A stretch of DNA of 64,000 bases from Madurella fahalii. Lineage: Eukaryota > Ascomycota > Sordariomycetes > Sordariales. The stretch lies in contig CM056877.1 of assembly GCA_029876055.1 (NCBI GenBank), positions 992,001-1,056,000 on the forward strand, in the 5' to 3' direction. The notes below the pieces were generated by a model. The model did not search any database and was not told where the DNA came from. It saw nothing but the letters and a program-made list of their open reading frames with translations. The position numbers were made by a program, and so were the translations under genes. Of the stretch, positions 31,377-42,703 are shown in pieces. Numbering within the stretch: the first letter of the stretch is position 1; each line of letters opens with the position of its first letter.

Positions 31377-33538
31377 TCAAATATATGCTACTCCCTCTTG
31401 CAGAGGTTCGACCACGCCGTTTGAAAATGAACAATGCCCCTTCTCATCTCCCTCAAAGTGTATCGCCCCCCATTGGAGCGGTTCTTTCCATGCGTGCTCG
31501 TCGTAGGGTATTTGGTGGCACGCTGCTGAAATGGCTGCGCTGCAGCTCTCCGCGACGGGCATAGTCGAAGAGCGCAACCGTCGAAATCCAGACGCAACCA
31601 GAAAGATTATCATTACCCCCCCGACAATGATGACGCTGACCAGACCAGCCGGCGACCACCCACAAGTGGTGGTGTTGGTCATATTGGCACTAACCCAGCT
31701 CTCCGAATCCTCCACGGCCGGGCTTTCATAAATTTCGAGGAACACCAAAAAGATACTCTGCGAGATGAGCCAGTGCAAGAGGCCCGAGAAGATGAGGAGT
31801 GGAATCGAGTACCGGTACGGCAACTGGAGAAAGTAAGTGGAGCGCTGCGCACCAGCCGGGCGCGACGCTGAGACGCGGAGACCCTTGCGCTTCTTCGCGT
31901 AACCATCCCACTCGGTGCCGAGCGAGATGGCGGTGAAGAGGCCGTTGTAGGCGAAGTACAACACTGACATCACGGCCTGCGGGCAGTTAGCTAACACCAC
32001 GTTGCTCAGCAGGAACGTCCAGCCACTCCCTACGGATGGGCCCCGAAGGAGGGTCTTGCTGTTCAGAGCGCCCAACCCCAACCCCATCACGGCTGCCGCG
32101 TCTCGTGCACCATCTATAGACTCCAACCCATGGCCCAGGAGTCCCAAGCATGAGATTAGGGCACCCGAAAATCTGAAGGAGTGGTTCGGACCATGTCAGC
32201 TCTTGGAACCCACGCGTCGAATCTGGCTAGGGGCTCTGGGGAGTTTCTTACAGAAATAGACAAAAGAACCATCGCCCCGTGCTAACTGTTGCAAACTTTC
32301 TTCGACGTCTGAATTCAGGCAACAAACGGCGCGACTCTTGCCAACTTCCCACGCTCTTCACTATGTCGTTCTTCGAGATCAGACCCAGGCGTCGGGTCGA
32401 CTCATCCGGGACGCGCATAAAAGAAGCCAGAGCGTCACCGAGAGTCAGAAGCGGCTCGGTGTCGGGCCTCAGCGCCGCGAACAGTATCAGAAGCGCCTTG
32501 AGCAGGTTCAGCATGGTCACAAGCCAGCATAGCGTAGGGCTGAACAGCAGCTTGCAGCGTTCGGCTGTCGGCAAGCTAAAACACTCCTTGACCGGGCTGC
32601 CGAATGGGGCCCAGCTTCCCAGATCCGCTTTCAACCCCGGAATCAAGTCCTCGCAGGGCGTTCCCGATTGATACGGGACTCTATAGTCTGTACAGATCCA
32701 TTCGTACGCCTGGGACCGGCCACAGCCATATGAACTCCAGTCATAGCCCACCCGTGACTCGCGGTCCCACTCGTAGGGGCTGCTCTCTGGCAGGTCGGTA
32801 CCGTAGTGGACGAGTAACAAGTCGCCGCGGGATGACTGGAAATTAGAAGCGTACGCCTCGAAGCAGGCATCCCTATCCAGCCGTTCGAGACGGCCGTCGA
32901 GTGCGCCTCGGTACATCGCTTCCATGCTGCTGGTCTGCAAATACAGCGGCAGTGCCGTCCGGTTCCCGGTCGTCAGAAACGCTTCGTTGACGACAGAAAC
33001 CGCATAGTTGTTACAGGAGATGGACGTGAACACGGCCGAGTTGTAGCTACCCAGGGTAAGTACTAGAACTTTGCTCGCGTGACTCGGGTGACCCTGGCCG
33101 GGACATTTGGTGTGCTTACAAGAGGTGCAGAGGCAGTGAGGAGAGCGACAGGAGAACCCAAATGACCACATTCCCCCAGGAAACGGCCGTCAAGAGATTT
33201 CGCAAACTGGGCACCCCGATGTCGACCCATCGGAACCTCCGGTGAGCCTTGTCGATCTGGCCACGCGTCGGGGCGGACAGGAACTGCATGCAGTAATTGC
33301 TGCCGGCGAGGAGGATGGTGCTGATGGCGTTGATGGCTACGTGGATGCCCGTGTTGATGTTCTTTACTGCCGAGCAAGAGTACTGGTCCGAGAGGATGCC
33401 GACGCCATCCTGTATGTTGCTCCCGGGCCGGGTCACTGCCCAGATGGTGAAGCTGAGATTTGCAATGAACGAGGCAAAGGAGGCGGCGCAGAACCAGAGG
33501 GCCGCTTTCCGCCATCGCGGCCGGCGGGAGAGGGCCAT
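31377..33538 (-). CDS. Multi-pass membrane protein, DUF6536 type
   Basis: Three exons, 33538-33120, 33046-32252 and 32172-31377, join in frame across GTAAGC...GTAG (73 bp) and GTAAGA...TCAG (79 bp) introns, giving 669 residues. The N-terminal half has the family hallmarks: a cytosolic start, a first helix (ALWFCAASFASFIANLSFTI), the segment HVAINAISTILLAGSNYCMQ followed by LSAPTRGQIDKAH, then WVDIGVPSLRNL and LSSLPLHLFYNSAVF. A large loop with paired cysteines (SCNNYAV, CGRSQAYEWIC) and further helices (LCWLVTMLNLLKALLILFAAL, PLLIFSGLLHWLISQSIFLV, LVSVIIVGGVMIIFLVASGF) follow. These proteins are widespread in Pezizomycotina at the plasma membrane; their substrate or signal is unknown. The gene appears intact. 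Confidence 0.85.
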
Positions 33539-34401
33539 GGTGGAACTACACTGTCATGGAGACGGCATACTTAGGAATCAAAGGGAGGCACGCCGAGGTG
33601 AAGCAAGCCGTCGAAACCTTTCTTTTATTATGATCCAAGTTGGCATTGATTGCGCCCCCGGAAGGAGGATCTGCATATGGATTTCATGCTGTGCCTGGCA
33701 GTGACCCGGGAGCTGGCCTGGTGCTGCGCCGCCTGCGCACTTCGGATTTCAGGACCAATGAGGATACAAGGCGATGAAAGAGTCCGAGACCGGGTGTAAC
33801 GTGAGGTTTTCAGTTGTTCTATTGTGGGGCAACACGATGGGTCATCGGCGCGTAGCGCTACACATACAGAAGGCACATAATGCGCAGTACCTAACGTAAT
33901 TGGGTACCCTAACTGTTTGGCGGCGGTGCACCAGAGTGACCCCCTTTCAATTTAGCCACTTGCATGTTTTGCAACGGCGGCCCGCTGCACGTTTGCCACG
34001 TTTTATTTCGAGTGCCTTGAGGTACGTGCCTAGCAGCATGCAGCGGGGACTGCCTTTTAGTTGTACAATATTGTTATATACGGTATTCAACGCTGAGAGC
34101 CATGCAGGTTAAGCGCTCTGCCTCCAGGCTCCTCTCATCATACCCTTCCCTATGATCCACCTATCACCTCTCCGTCACCTCCTCCGGCGCCGGCAAGCCA
34201 TATTTCCTGTACAGAGCCATCAGCTCCGCCCCCTGCCCCGCCATGCCTCCCGTTCCATCCCATCTCTCTCCCCCACCAACCCCGGATCACGGTCAACCAT
34301 TCCCGGCCTTGTACCCGTGTCGGCTCCTATACATGCTACCCTCGACCATACCACATCCACCACCTGCAATTTCGGTGTATACTTCTGTCTTATTCGTCGT
34401 G
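33539..34401. other. Gene-poor intergenic stretch
   Basis: No gene recognised. It should contain the promoter of the DUF6536-type gene. Direct CT/CCACC-rich sequence lies at 34150-34380. Confidence 0.5.
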
Positions 34402-34416
34402 TTAGGGTTAGGGTTA
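34402..34416 (+). repeat. Short interstitial telomere-type repeat
   Basis: TTAGGGTTAGGGTTA, two and a half copies of the TTAGGG unit used at telomeres of most filamentous fungi. It overlaps the final codons of the kinase-like pseudogene on the other strand. Confidence 0.8.
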
Positions 34417-35219
34417 TGTATATGAGTGTACGGGCCACCCGTCTTCGCAAGCCTTGAGTCCAACTCGGGCCTTCCTCAGCCATTCCCGTAGTTTCTTAAC
34501 CGCAAAAAGATCGTGTTTCTGAGCAGAATGAGTAAATATCTTCTCCATTCCATCAGGCGTTCCAGCGGCGATTACTATGCACTTCCCGAACGGCTAACAG
34601 GATCCAAAGGCAAGGAGCACCAGCACTCCTTGTTTGTTTATCATGATGTTCTCCTGTCCGGGTTGATCTCGTCGTGGGCTACGGTGAGCTACCGCTGACT
34701 CGGGCTTCTGCATGAGCTCGTCCTTGTCCACGTTGAAGCCATGCTTGAGGTCTTCCAGCAGGTTGTGCTTGTGCTTGGTCCAAGACAAGCCCTGTAATGA
34801 GTCCGCCCTTGGCCCGGACTCCATGGTAGCCAATGATATTCTGGTGGGGCTTTTGCGGATCTTCTCCATGATGACGGCTTCGTTGAGTAAGAACCGAGGC
34901 AGGATGTTCTCGCGTCGAACGATTTCGCACATGGATAACGTTGACCGTTTCGTGGAGTGTTCGCTATTGCCATCATCAGGGGCTACCATGGTCAGTTCTA
35001 CATCCTTCTGCAGCTCGGGATAGAGTTCTTCGTCAGCACGGACTTGTACTCGTCCACTGTGGTGTTCGTTTCGCCTTGGGCAGATGGCCGAAGACGGCGA
35101 CTGCATTATGATCATTGATCAAGGATGTAGAACATGGTGTACTCGACGGCCCCGGTGTCGGGATCCATTGACTCCATGATTGCATCCAGGTCCATCGCGT
35201 CTGCGATCTCTGGTTTCAT
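34414..35219 (-). pseudogene. Decayed protein-kinase-like gene
   Basis: On the minus strand a kinase-like protein can be followed in pieces. It starts MKPEIADAMDLDAIMESMDP at 35219, meets a stop and changes frame near 35115, continues through FLLNEAVIMEKIRKSP, shifts frame for the GYHGVRAKGGLITGLVLDQ part, returns with LEDLKHGFNVDKDELMQK, and then has QENIMINKQG (position of the catalytic loop) and FGSC (position of the metal-binding DFG). An in-frame TAG after FGSC at about 34596-34594 stands where CAG is expected. Reading goes on through HSAQKHDLFAVKKLREWLRK to TAA at 34416-34414. The usual catalytic Asp residues are not preserved. The layout resembles short fungal kinase-like proteins found in multiple copies. 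It is a pseudogene rather than a spliced gene, because the breaks lack intron signals. Confidence 0.65.
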
Positions 35220-36225
35220 ATCCGTTTGACTCGGGAGAAATCGCAGTCGCAATAGCGTGCGCTGTCATAGGAGCAGAAGGAAAACGTATTCGGCGAGCTA
35301 ATCGATGTCTGAGTGGATGGGTTTGATCTTGTCCCCGTCAGCTGGTCTGAGGTCGTTGCAAACAAACTCGACCCTCATAGAATCATAGTACCTAAGGTAG
35401 TCTCGGACGCAGTCTCGCCTAGGGAAGCAGTTGAACGAGTCCTTCTATTAATATCATTATCCTACAGGATGCCGCAGACCGGGTCTCTCTTTCAAAGAGC
35501 GTGAATGGGTCTGGCGCAGGAATCACATAGTGGCAGGTGCACGGGCATACGAGACAGGGTAGTTGGTCAGGAAAGGTGTGCCAGGCGTTGCGGCAGGGCG
35601 TCCAGCGCGCGGTGAGTGGGGAGTAGCGCGCGTTCGACCAAAGGCGTCGGATGGGGGGGGGGGGGGGGGGGGTTTGAAGGCTGTGCGGAGGTAGGTGTTG
35701 TTGTGGAGAGGGCAGTCGTGTCAGCTGAGGTGGTTGTGTTTGTCAGTTAGTGTAGGATAGCTGTGTTTCGAAGTAATTAGGGTACGGGAGGTTATGGCGG
35801 CATGCATGTTATGAAAGAGTAAGTAAGATGCTTTGGCCATGTCCGTGGAGGTTGGAGAAAGATATAGCGGAAGCATAGTAGGGCTTTGAGTATATGTGGT
35901 TGAGGCAACCTTCCGCACATCAAAAGTTGACGACACACTTTGGATCGACGTAACACGGCGAGTGCCAGACTCCGCGGAATGGGGCGGTACCGACATGAAA
36001 CTTGCATCTGACGCACCATGATATGGGCGTCTCTATCCGTGCGCGGTGGATAGGCTATCAAACAGAAATACATGGCCACGTATTGTTTTTGGTCGCGGTG
36101 ATGATTGTGCACAGAATCACTTTGAGGCAACACTGCATATGACAGCCAATCAAAGCCGAGATAGTGATTTAAACAGCTCCTAGCTACCATTGGCTGACCA
36201 CTATCGCCTCCAACTGGATCCTGAG
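35220..36225. other. Gene-poor region with a 20-G tract
   Basis: No gene recognised. A run of 20 G at 35653-35672 and TACCTAAGGTA at 35389-35399 are the visible features. Confidence 0.5.
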
Positions 36226-36831
36226 TTAGATCTCCAGGAACCTGTCTGCTACAATCTGGATTTCGTGCCTCACCCTGAGTTCGTCCTCTTCAAAGTCAAA
36301 GGGCAGCCAGGCAAGCCCTGGCCAACTCATGTAGAGGTCGACGGGCTGCAAACTCATGTGATGACGCTGCATGTGATATAAGAGTTTGGTACTCCACTCG
36401 ATTTCGTACTTGTCTACGGCATCCTGGGCACGTCGGACGACGTCTACTTCGATAGATCTCAGCGCCGCGTTGAAGGTGTCATTCACCTGCGCCACAGCCA
36501 GAGATCCCTTGTTGGCCTTTTCATTTAGCTTCATAAAAATAGCAGTGCGCTCGTCGTTTGTGAGTTCTACGCGTCGTTTAAAGTTGAATACGCAACCCGG
36601 GCATCTGACGGGACATGTCAGCTCCTCCTTTGGGTCGCTGGATTCATAGCGGGCTGCACAGGGCGCTAAACCCTCATTTGCTCGTCTTTTGCCCTCGGCA
36701 CAATACCTGACGGGCAAGACAGCATACATCAAGCCCTTTATTGAGACGGTTGTTTTTCTTGCTTCCGGGCCATAGCAACCTTCTTCACCACCATCGGCAC
36801 ACGTATACCGAATACTGGGATAAAAACACAT
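36226..36831 (-). CDS. Small cysteine-rich protein, unknown function
   Basis: A single-exon ORF of 201 residues starting MCFYPSIRYTCADGGEEGCYG. Nine or more cysteines are concentrated in the first 80 residues, with a CPVRCPGC cluster that could bind zinc; there is no signal peptide. A predicted helix rich in charged residues follows (about residues 85-150). A TATA-like TATAAAAG (minus strand, 36968-36961) lies 130 bp upstream. The MCF start and early Cys pattern is common in uncharacterised Sordariomycete proteins, but I cannot name the family. Opposite-strand ORFs are shadows. Confidence 0.5.
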   Translation of the reverse strand: MCFYPSIRYTCADGGEEGCYGPEARKTTVSIKGLMYAVLPVRYCAEGKRRANEGLAPCAARYESSDPKEELTCPVRCPGCVFNFKRRVELTNDERTAIFMKLNEKANKGSLAVAQVNDTFNAALRSIEVDVVRRAQDAVDKYEIEWSTKLLYHMQRHHMSLQPVDLYMSWPGLAWLPFDFEEDELRVRHEIQIVADRFLEI

Positions 36832-38953
36832 TTCTCGCCGGCTCTTTCCAGTGTAGTGCTTGAGACGGGCTACCTTGTTCTACAGGGCTATCTTTGGAAT
36901 ACGCTGTCTATTTGGAGGTGAGTGGTTGGTGGTGCTGGGGCGGGGGCTAGAGTGCAGCTCCTTTTATAGCTCACGGGCTCTAGGTGTGCTTGCCTTGATC
37001 ATTCCACGTAGGCCGCACGGAGCTGACAGCGCGATCACAATAGCACCGGAGATACCCTTGGGTACTAGTTGTAACTGCTGATTACATTGAATTTTCCTCC
37101 CAACTGCCCTCATCCTTAATCCCCTATGCGATCACTCTACGGAATCCTAGCGCACCAAACAGCACCGCAGCCCTGCACTGATACGCAGAGTATTTCCCAC
37201 CCAGGGATCCGGGTGCACACCCCAAAATGAGATCGAACTGGCTCGGTCAAGACCAAATTACTTATTTGCTCCGGTGGGAAATTGGGCCCCAACCCCGATC
37301 AACAGGTGGTTTGGATCAAGTGGCAATGGTACCACGATCCACTCCAAGTCCGAGTTCGAGCCCGACTGTGCCCCCCCTGCATTACCATTGCCAAAGTTCA
37401 AAGGATCTGGCGCCGTCCCGTCCCCACGGGGCTGGGAAGCAAACTCAACGCCGAAGTTGTCGGAATGACTTCCGCATGTAGCCCTGCCAGAACCGCCACT
37501 GGTAGTTGTCGTAACACCTGCTCTCTCTGCGGATGGAGAGGGCAAGGTGATAGTGGTGTTTAAAGCAGAAGAGCGATTGGCTGGAGTAGGGCACAAGCTG
37601 TGTTGTCGTGTTCGAGGGCGAATGTTCATGTCTGACATGGCTATGGAAGGGTTGGGTTTCATTGGCGAGCTGGGGCGGGAGTAATTAGATCAAACTTGGT
37701 TCTTGGGCAGCCGGCGTCGCGCCAGCCCGAGGTTTTGATGAGAAAGCTTGAGAAACTGGGGGACCGGTGTTAAGATAGAACGGTTTACAGTCGGTTTTTT
37801 ATAGTAATTAATGAGTAGTCTAGCCGGAGAGTGAGCGGTCAAGGGGAAAAGAAAACCAAAAAAAATAAAAAAGTGACCATCACCCATGTGAACACTCAAA
37901 AGTACTCCTAGTGCTAATCCAAGGCGAGATACCGTGCCTCCTGCGCCATTCAATCCAGCGGCTAATTCAACATCTGAATAAGAAATGAGGCGGCCGTGCT
38001 ATTCATCGCGTGGCCAGGACGCTCTGACCGGGATCACATATTATTGCCTGACAAGGCGAAAGAACACCTCCGGCTCGGAGCATGCACTGGTGCAGAAACT
38101 AGAATCGGTGTTCAAACTCCTGACCGCTCCTGTAATTTAGCCCTGCCAGGGAATTGGACTGGCTAACCGTAACTGGTGGATTTGTGCGTGTTTCTGACCC
38201 GGTTTGTTGGGAATGTCGGCGCACATGATCGGCTCTGTGGTGACCAACCGCTGCAGTCATGATCGAAGTGCAAGTGTAGTGACTTACTTGGTTCGTTCTA
38301 TCCGGTCTTTGCTGCCCAACGTCCGCTGTTGTCCCTAACCTGCAGTTCCGCTGCTCTAGTTGATTGGAACGCGGAAAGGTTTCCACTTGCAGAATGGTGC
38401 GTGGCGTCCCAGGGGACGAGGTTGACCGCTTTCCGACTAGCTCAGACGATGCACCGGGTTCGGGTTACACGATGGCACAAGGCTAACCATACTTCTTGTC
38501 ACTCTTTTACTCAAACCATACAACTTGCTCATTCAGTTCCTATAGCGACTACTAATCTAATTAAGTATACCTACCGCAAGTAGCACCACAAGAAAGTGGT
38601 TAACAAGGGCTACTCCATTTAGGGAAGATAAACGCGTACAATTGAAAAGCAGGCCGTCTTGGGACATTGCCGCCCGACGGCAGCAGTTGCGAAGCTGAGC
38701 TCCATGCCGGCACTTAAGTATCCAGTTAGAGGTCACGGTGGCGCCAAAGAAAAAAAAAAAAAAGAAACGGAACGACTGAATTACGCTGGGCGGTGTTACG
38801 GAGCGATCGTAATTCATCCCCTGTGGCATCCGACCACTTCTCGACCTTTCCGCACACCCGACTCTTGCTTTTCCGACATGAGCACAGGCGAAAAGATAGC
38901 AGCCACGCACTAGGCCCCGGTGTTCCCCCTTCAGCACTTTGCACACCTCCGCC
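36832..38953. other. Long gene-poor stretch
   Basis: About 2.1 kb. A minus-strand ORF at 37258-37662 is weakly protein-like but has no family features. AT-rich DNA with runs of A at about 37850-37872 and 38747-38763. No RNA gene recognised. Confidence 0.45.
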
Positions 38954-39776
38954 TCAACCATCGTTCACCCTCCCCCGCCTCAGCCCCAACGGCTTCCCCG
39001 ACTCCCGCTGCATCTTATCGAGCACAAAATGCTGCGCCATGTCCGGAATCAGCCTGTACAGATACTGGTAATGCCCATAATCAAGCTGCCACCTCGGCAA
39101 ACCAGCAGCAGGCCCTACACTGGCCGGCGTCATCCCCCTTCTCCCATCGAGGGGGAGATGATTCCTCAACCTCACCGACTCCCCCGTCGTATAGAACATC
39201 ACCTTGGCAAACTCCAATTCATCCCGGAGCACCCCGACCAACCGGGCCCTCTCCCGCTCGTAGTTCCTCCTGATCTGCCCGTTCGCCCTGCGTATGCACC
39301 GCCCCACCTCCTCGACAGCCCTATCCCTCGCCGCGCCATCCATATCAAAGAAGAGCATACTGTGCGCGATATTCCGCATCTGGGCGTCCACCCACGCATC
39401 CCACTCTGCGAGCCTGCCCAAACAACGTCAGGTCTGTATTTATTTACCTTTTCGGGTGGGGGGTCGGTCTCGGGAAAGCATTTCATGAAGTAATCCGCTT
39501 GGCTCCAGAAACAGCCGTGTAAAAGGAAAAAAAAAAAAAGGAGAGGTGGGGGAGGAAAACAAGGCAGGTTCGGACGTACCACATCTGCTCGCAGCCATCA
39601 CACATGACCGGGGACGGGGCGCTGTCCAGGATCCGGTTGCGGTATTGGCAGCGGAAGACCTCGCCGTTGTCAACCAGGACGCCGTGCTCGCAGAGGTCGA
39701 CAAAGTACTCGACGCGGATGCCGGGGCACTTGTCCGAGCAGGCGCGTCCCTTTTCGATGACGGCGACGAAGCACAT
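38954..39776 (-). CDS. Small cysteine-rich protein with helical C-terminal part, unknown function
   Basis: Exon 1 (39776-39580) and exon 2 (39413-38954) join at a Trp codon across a 166-bp GTACGT...GCAG intron that contains an A tract, giving about 218 residues. The first 65 residues have a Cys pattern (GRACSDKCPG, DLCEHG, FRCQYRN, MCDGCEQMW) suggesting a metal-binding fold. The rest is a charged helical region (RDRAVEEVGRCIRRANGQIRR) ending GRVNDG. The frame is also open upstream (CYEYNPD before the ATG), so a further 5' exon beyond the T tract at 39826-39842 is possible. Family not recognised. It resembles the gene at 36226-36831 in having an MCF start and early cysteines, though similarity beyond that is not evident. 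Confidence 0.55.
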
Positions 39777-40480
39777 GTCTGGGTTATACTCGTAGCAAAG
39801 CGGTTTCGAGGGACCGCTTCGAGGCTTTTTTTTTTTTTTTTTCCCTGTCTATGTTTGATTACTACCACTTGGTAAGTTCATTGCTACTCTATCTGTCAGG
39901 CATAAGCAAGAAGTTGCTCTTACAAGGATTCCGAACAGATCAATGCCTGTCAAGTAACTTCAGTTACGTTGAGGAAACAAAGCTCTGCTGGCTTAGGAGG
40001 CTGTAAAGGGATGTAGATGTAATTTCTGGCGAGATGGGAGATTCAGCGAGTAAAGAAGAGTAAATAATAGAAAACGGCAAGAGACAGCGAGCAACCGGAG
40101 CGTACTGTGACCCCTTGTATCAGCTTGTGTGATGGTGGCCAGGTTGTCCAGCAGCGTGTGGCTAACAAACTCACGCTGGACCACACCACAAGGGAGCGGT
40201 CGCCGCCACCAAGGTACCGGGTTACTGTAACGTAAGAACAAGGAGCGGCTCGGATTGGGAGGTTTGGGTAACGGTGCCAGCCAGGCGAGCACGTGTCCAA
40301 GCGTCGTGAAATGGCACTGTTTCAAGTTGAAGGGCCGCTGTGTAATTAGAATGCCATCTCTCACACAGGCAATGCTTAAGAGAACGCCAGGACTGACACT
40401 TCAAATCTATTGTTGCAGATTACTTCGCTGGCTTAGACAACACCCTTGCGCACCCGGCAGTTGCTTTAGATCCAACCAAA
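39777..40480. other. Intergenic region, no gene recognised
   Basis: Contains the T tract at 39826-39842 and short ORFs without family features. It includes the 3' flank of the GlnRS gene. Confidence 0.5.
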
Positions 40481-42703
40481 TCAGCTCTTCTCCTTGTCTT
40501 CCTTCAGCGACACGGTGCGGTTGAGGATAATCTTGTCATCCGTGCTGTCCGAATCCAAAGCCTATAACGCCATTAGTATACCTTCAGCCACGCAGTAATG
40601 GTCTCGTTGACTTACAAAATAGGCAACGCGCATCGCCTGGAACCGCACCGATTCTGGGCCACCCTTGCCGAGCTTGTCCTCACCGGCGGCCTCGGGCCAG
40701 GGGGCCCGCGCCCTAACTTCATCGAAGCCCGACTCGATCATCGCATCTGGATATACCACCTCGCTCTCGGGATTGATGTCGTTGAGGAAACCTCCTTCGG
40801 CACCCGCCGGATTCTCCGACTTGAAGAGTGGGTTATAGATACGCACTTCGCATTTCCGGGAGCCCGACCCCTCTGCAGCGACCCACTGGATGAAGGTCTT
40901 AGGCTTCTTCGTCTCGCGGTCAAATACGGCACGGATCTCGGTGACCTTGCCCGTCGCCTCATCCTTGGTGAAGCTGGTAGCTCGGATGGGGAATGGGGCC
41001 TGGAGCAGACCGACAGTCTTGCCCGGCGCCAGGCGGAAGTAATCCTTGCTGTCAACTTCGCGAAAATCCGACCGGTCGATATAGACAGTCTTTGTGAACT
41101 TGATCTTGTGGTCACCCATTGCAGGATTTTTCGGTGAGAAGGGCACGGTGATCTCTGACCCGTCGAATTCATCGGCATCCTCAATGACTACCGGCACCGG
41201 GTCCAGGACAAGCATCAACCTGGGCACTGTCCGTTCGAGGTAGCGCCGAATGGTTTGCTCGAAGCGGGCGATCTGGATAATGCTGTTTGACGTCGTGACA
41301 CCGAGCTCATTGACGAACTCGAGGATGGCGCCCGGAGGTACACCTCTACGGCGGACCGCGATCAACGTGTAGAGACGTGGATCATCCCATCCTCGGACGA
41401 TCTTCTTGTCCACCAACTCCTTCAGCTTGCGCTTGGAGAGCACGGTGCCTGAGACACTGAGGCGGCCGTACTCCCTTTGCATGGGCTGGAACTCTACGAG
41501 CTGCTTGTTTAACCACTCGTAGGACGTCCTGCTGAGGAAGAACTCGGTAGTGCACAGCGAATGAGTGATGCCTTCGAAGCTATCGCACAAGCAGTCTGTA
41601 CCCAAGGTTAACAAGCAAACCCATTTTCCCTCGGCGGAGAACACGTACGAGTAAAGTCGTAGGAAGGGTAAATCTTCCAGGTGGAGCCGGTTCGGTGATG
41701 CGGCTTGTCCAGCACACGGTAAGCCGCGAGATCCCACATTTGGGGGTTGCCGTCAGTTATCTGGCTGCGTTAGTTTGTGGACTGTACAGCACGCGGCTTG
41801 GTTTGCATACGTCCTGTTTCATGCGCAAGAAGGCCTCTCTAGGCTTGTACTTCCCGTCGCGCATATCCCGGAACTTTTGCAGGTTCTCGTCAACCGACTG
41901 CTCGGCGTGCTTGCACCGGTAGCGAGGGCTGGTTCCTTTTTCACCTCCGCGCTGAAGTTTTATTTCCTCGTCTACGGGTCGTCAGCGTCGACAGAGCAAT
42001 CACTTGGTCTAAGCGACCGACATACCACCACAATGACAGACGTAGGCTTTTTCGAGCGTGATGAGCTTCTCGGCCAGATCATAGAGCTTGCCAAAGTGGT
42101 CGCTCGAGTACGTGATCTTGTAGGGCTCAAATCCAAGCCAGCGTACCATTTCTTCGATGGCAGTGAAGTAGATCTCTTCTTCGGCCTCGGGGTTGGTGTC
42201 GTCGAACCTCAAGTAGCTGTGCGATAACGGTTAAATCTTGTCATGTCGGTCCGTCGCCGGGAGATCACGTACCACTTTCCGCCGTGGTATCTAGCAAAGC
42301 CAAAGTTCACCGCGATTGCTTTGGCGTGTCCAATATGGAGGAAGCCATTCGGCTCGGGCGGAAATCGTGTAAACACAGTCTTCTCGGGGCGCTCGTTGTA
42401 GACGTCATTGAGGAAGCCCTGCTTGAACATGGCATCCGTATCGATGGGCGCCTCTTCCGTCTTCTCCTTGGGTTTCTTTGGGGCCGCGCCGTCCTGGGCA
42501 GTCTTGAGCGCTGCGGGGACGTCCTTCGAGTCTTTGTTTTTCTCCTTCAGCGCTTTCTTCGCACGCTTCGCCAAGCGCTTCTTCAGCTCTCCCTTGGAAA
42601 CCCATTCGCCAGTCTCCTCATCAAGCTGGAGCTTTGCTCCATTCTCAGCCGGGGCCTCGCCGAGCTGCAGCTTGGCAGCGGCATCGGCTACGGCGTCCTC
42701 CAT
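40481..42703 (-). CDS. Cytoplasmic glutaminyl-tRNA synthetase (six exons)
   Basis: Exons 42703-42273, 42216-42026, 41971-41811, 41760-41649, 41595-40616 and 40561-40481 join in frame over five 50-56 bp GT-AG introns to give about 651 residues. The start is the first ATG; the longer frame upstream opens with TTG. After a Lys-rich N-terminal region of about 115 residues come FPPEPNGFLHIGHAKAIAVN (class I HIGH motif), CYLRFDDTNPE, YVCHCG and DITDGNPQMWD, then VLSKRKLKELV (KMSKS equivalent). C-terminal beta-barrels follow (VPVVIED, VYIDRSDF, FIQWVA), which read the anticodon. The enzyme charges tRNA-Gln. GlnRS rather than GluRS is favoured by the barrel sequence and by the RFDDTNPE and CHCG pattern. 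The large helical N-terminal domain of yeast GlnRS is replaced by a short Lys/Glu-rich segment. Confidence 0.93.

Noticed and set aside
37258..37662. Minus-strand ORF of 134 codons, Thr/Ser/Gly-rich
   Set aside because: Weakly protein-like but no homology, no TATA and three overlapping frames open on the other strand.
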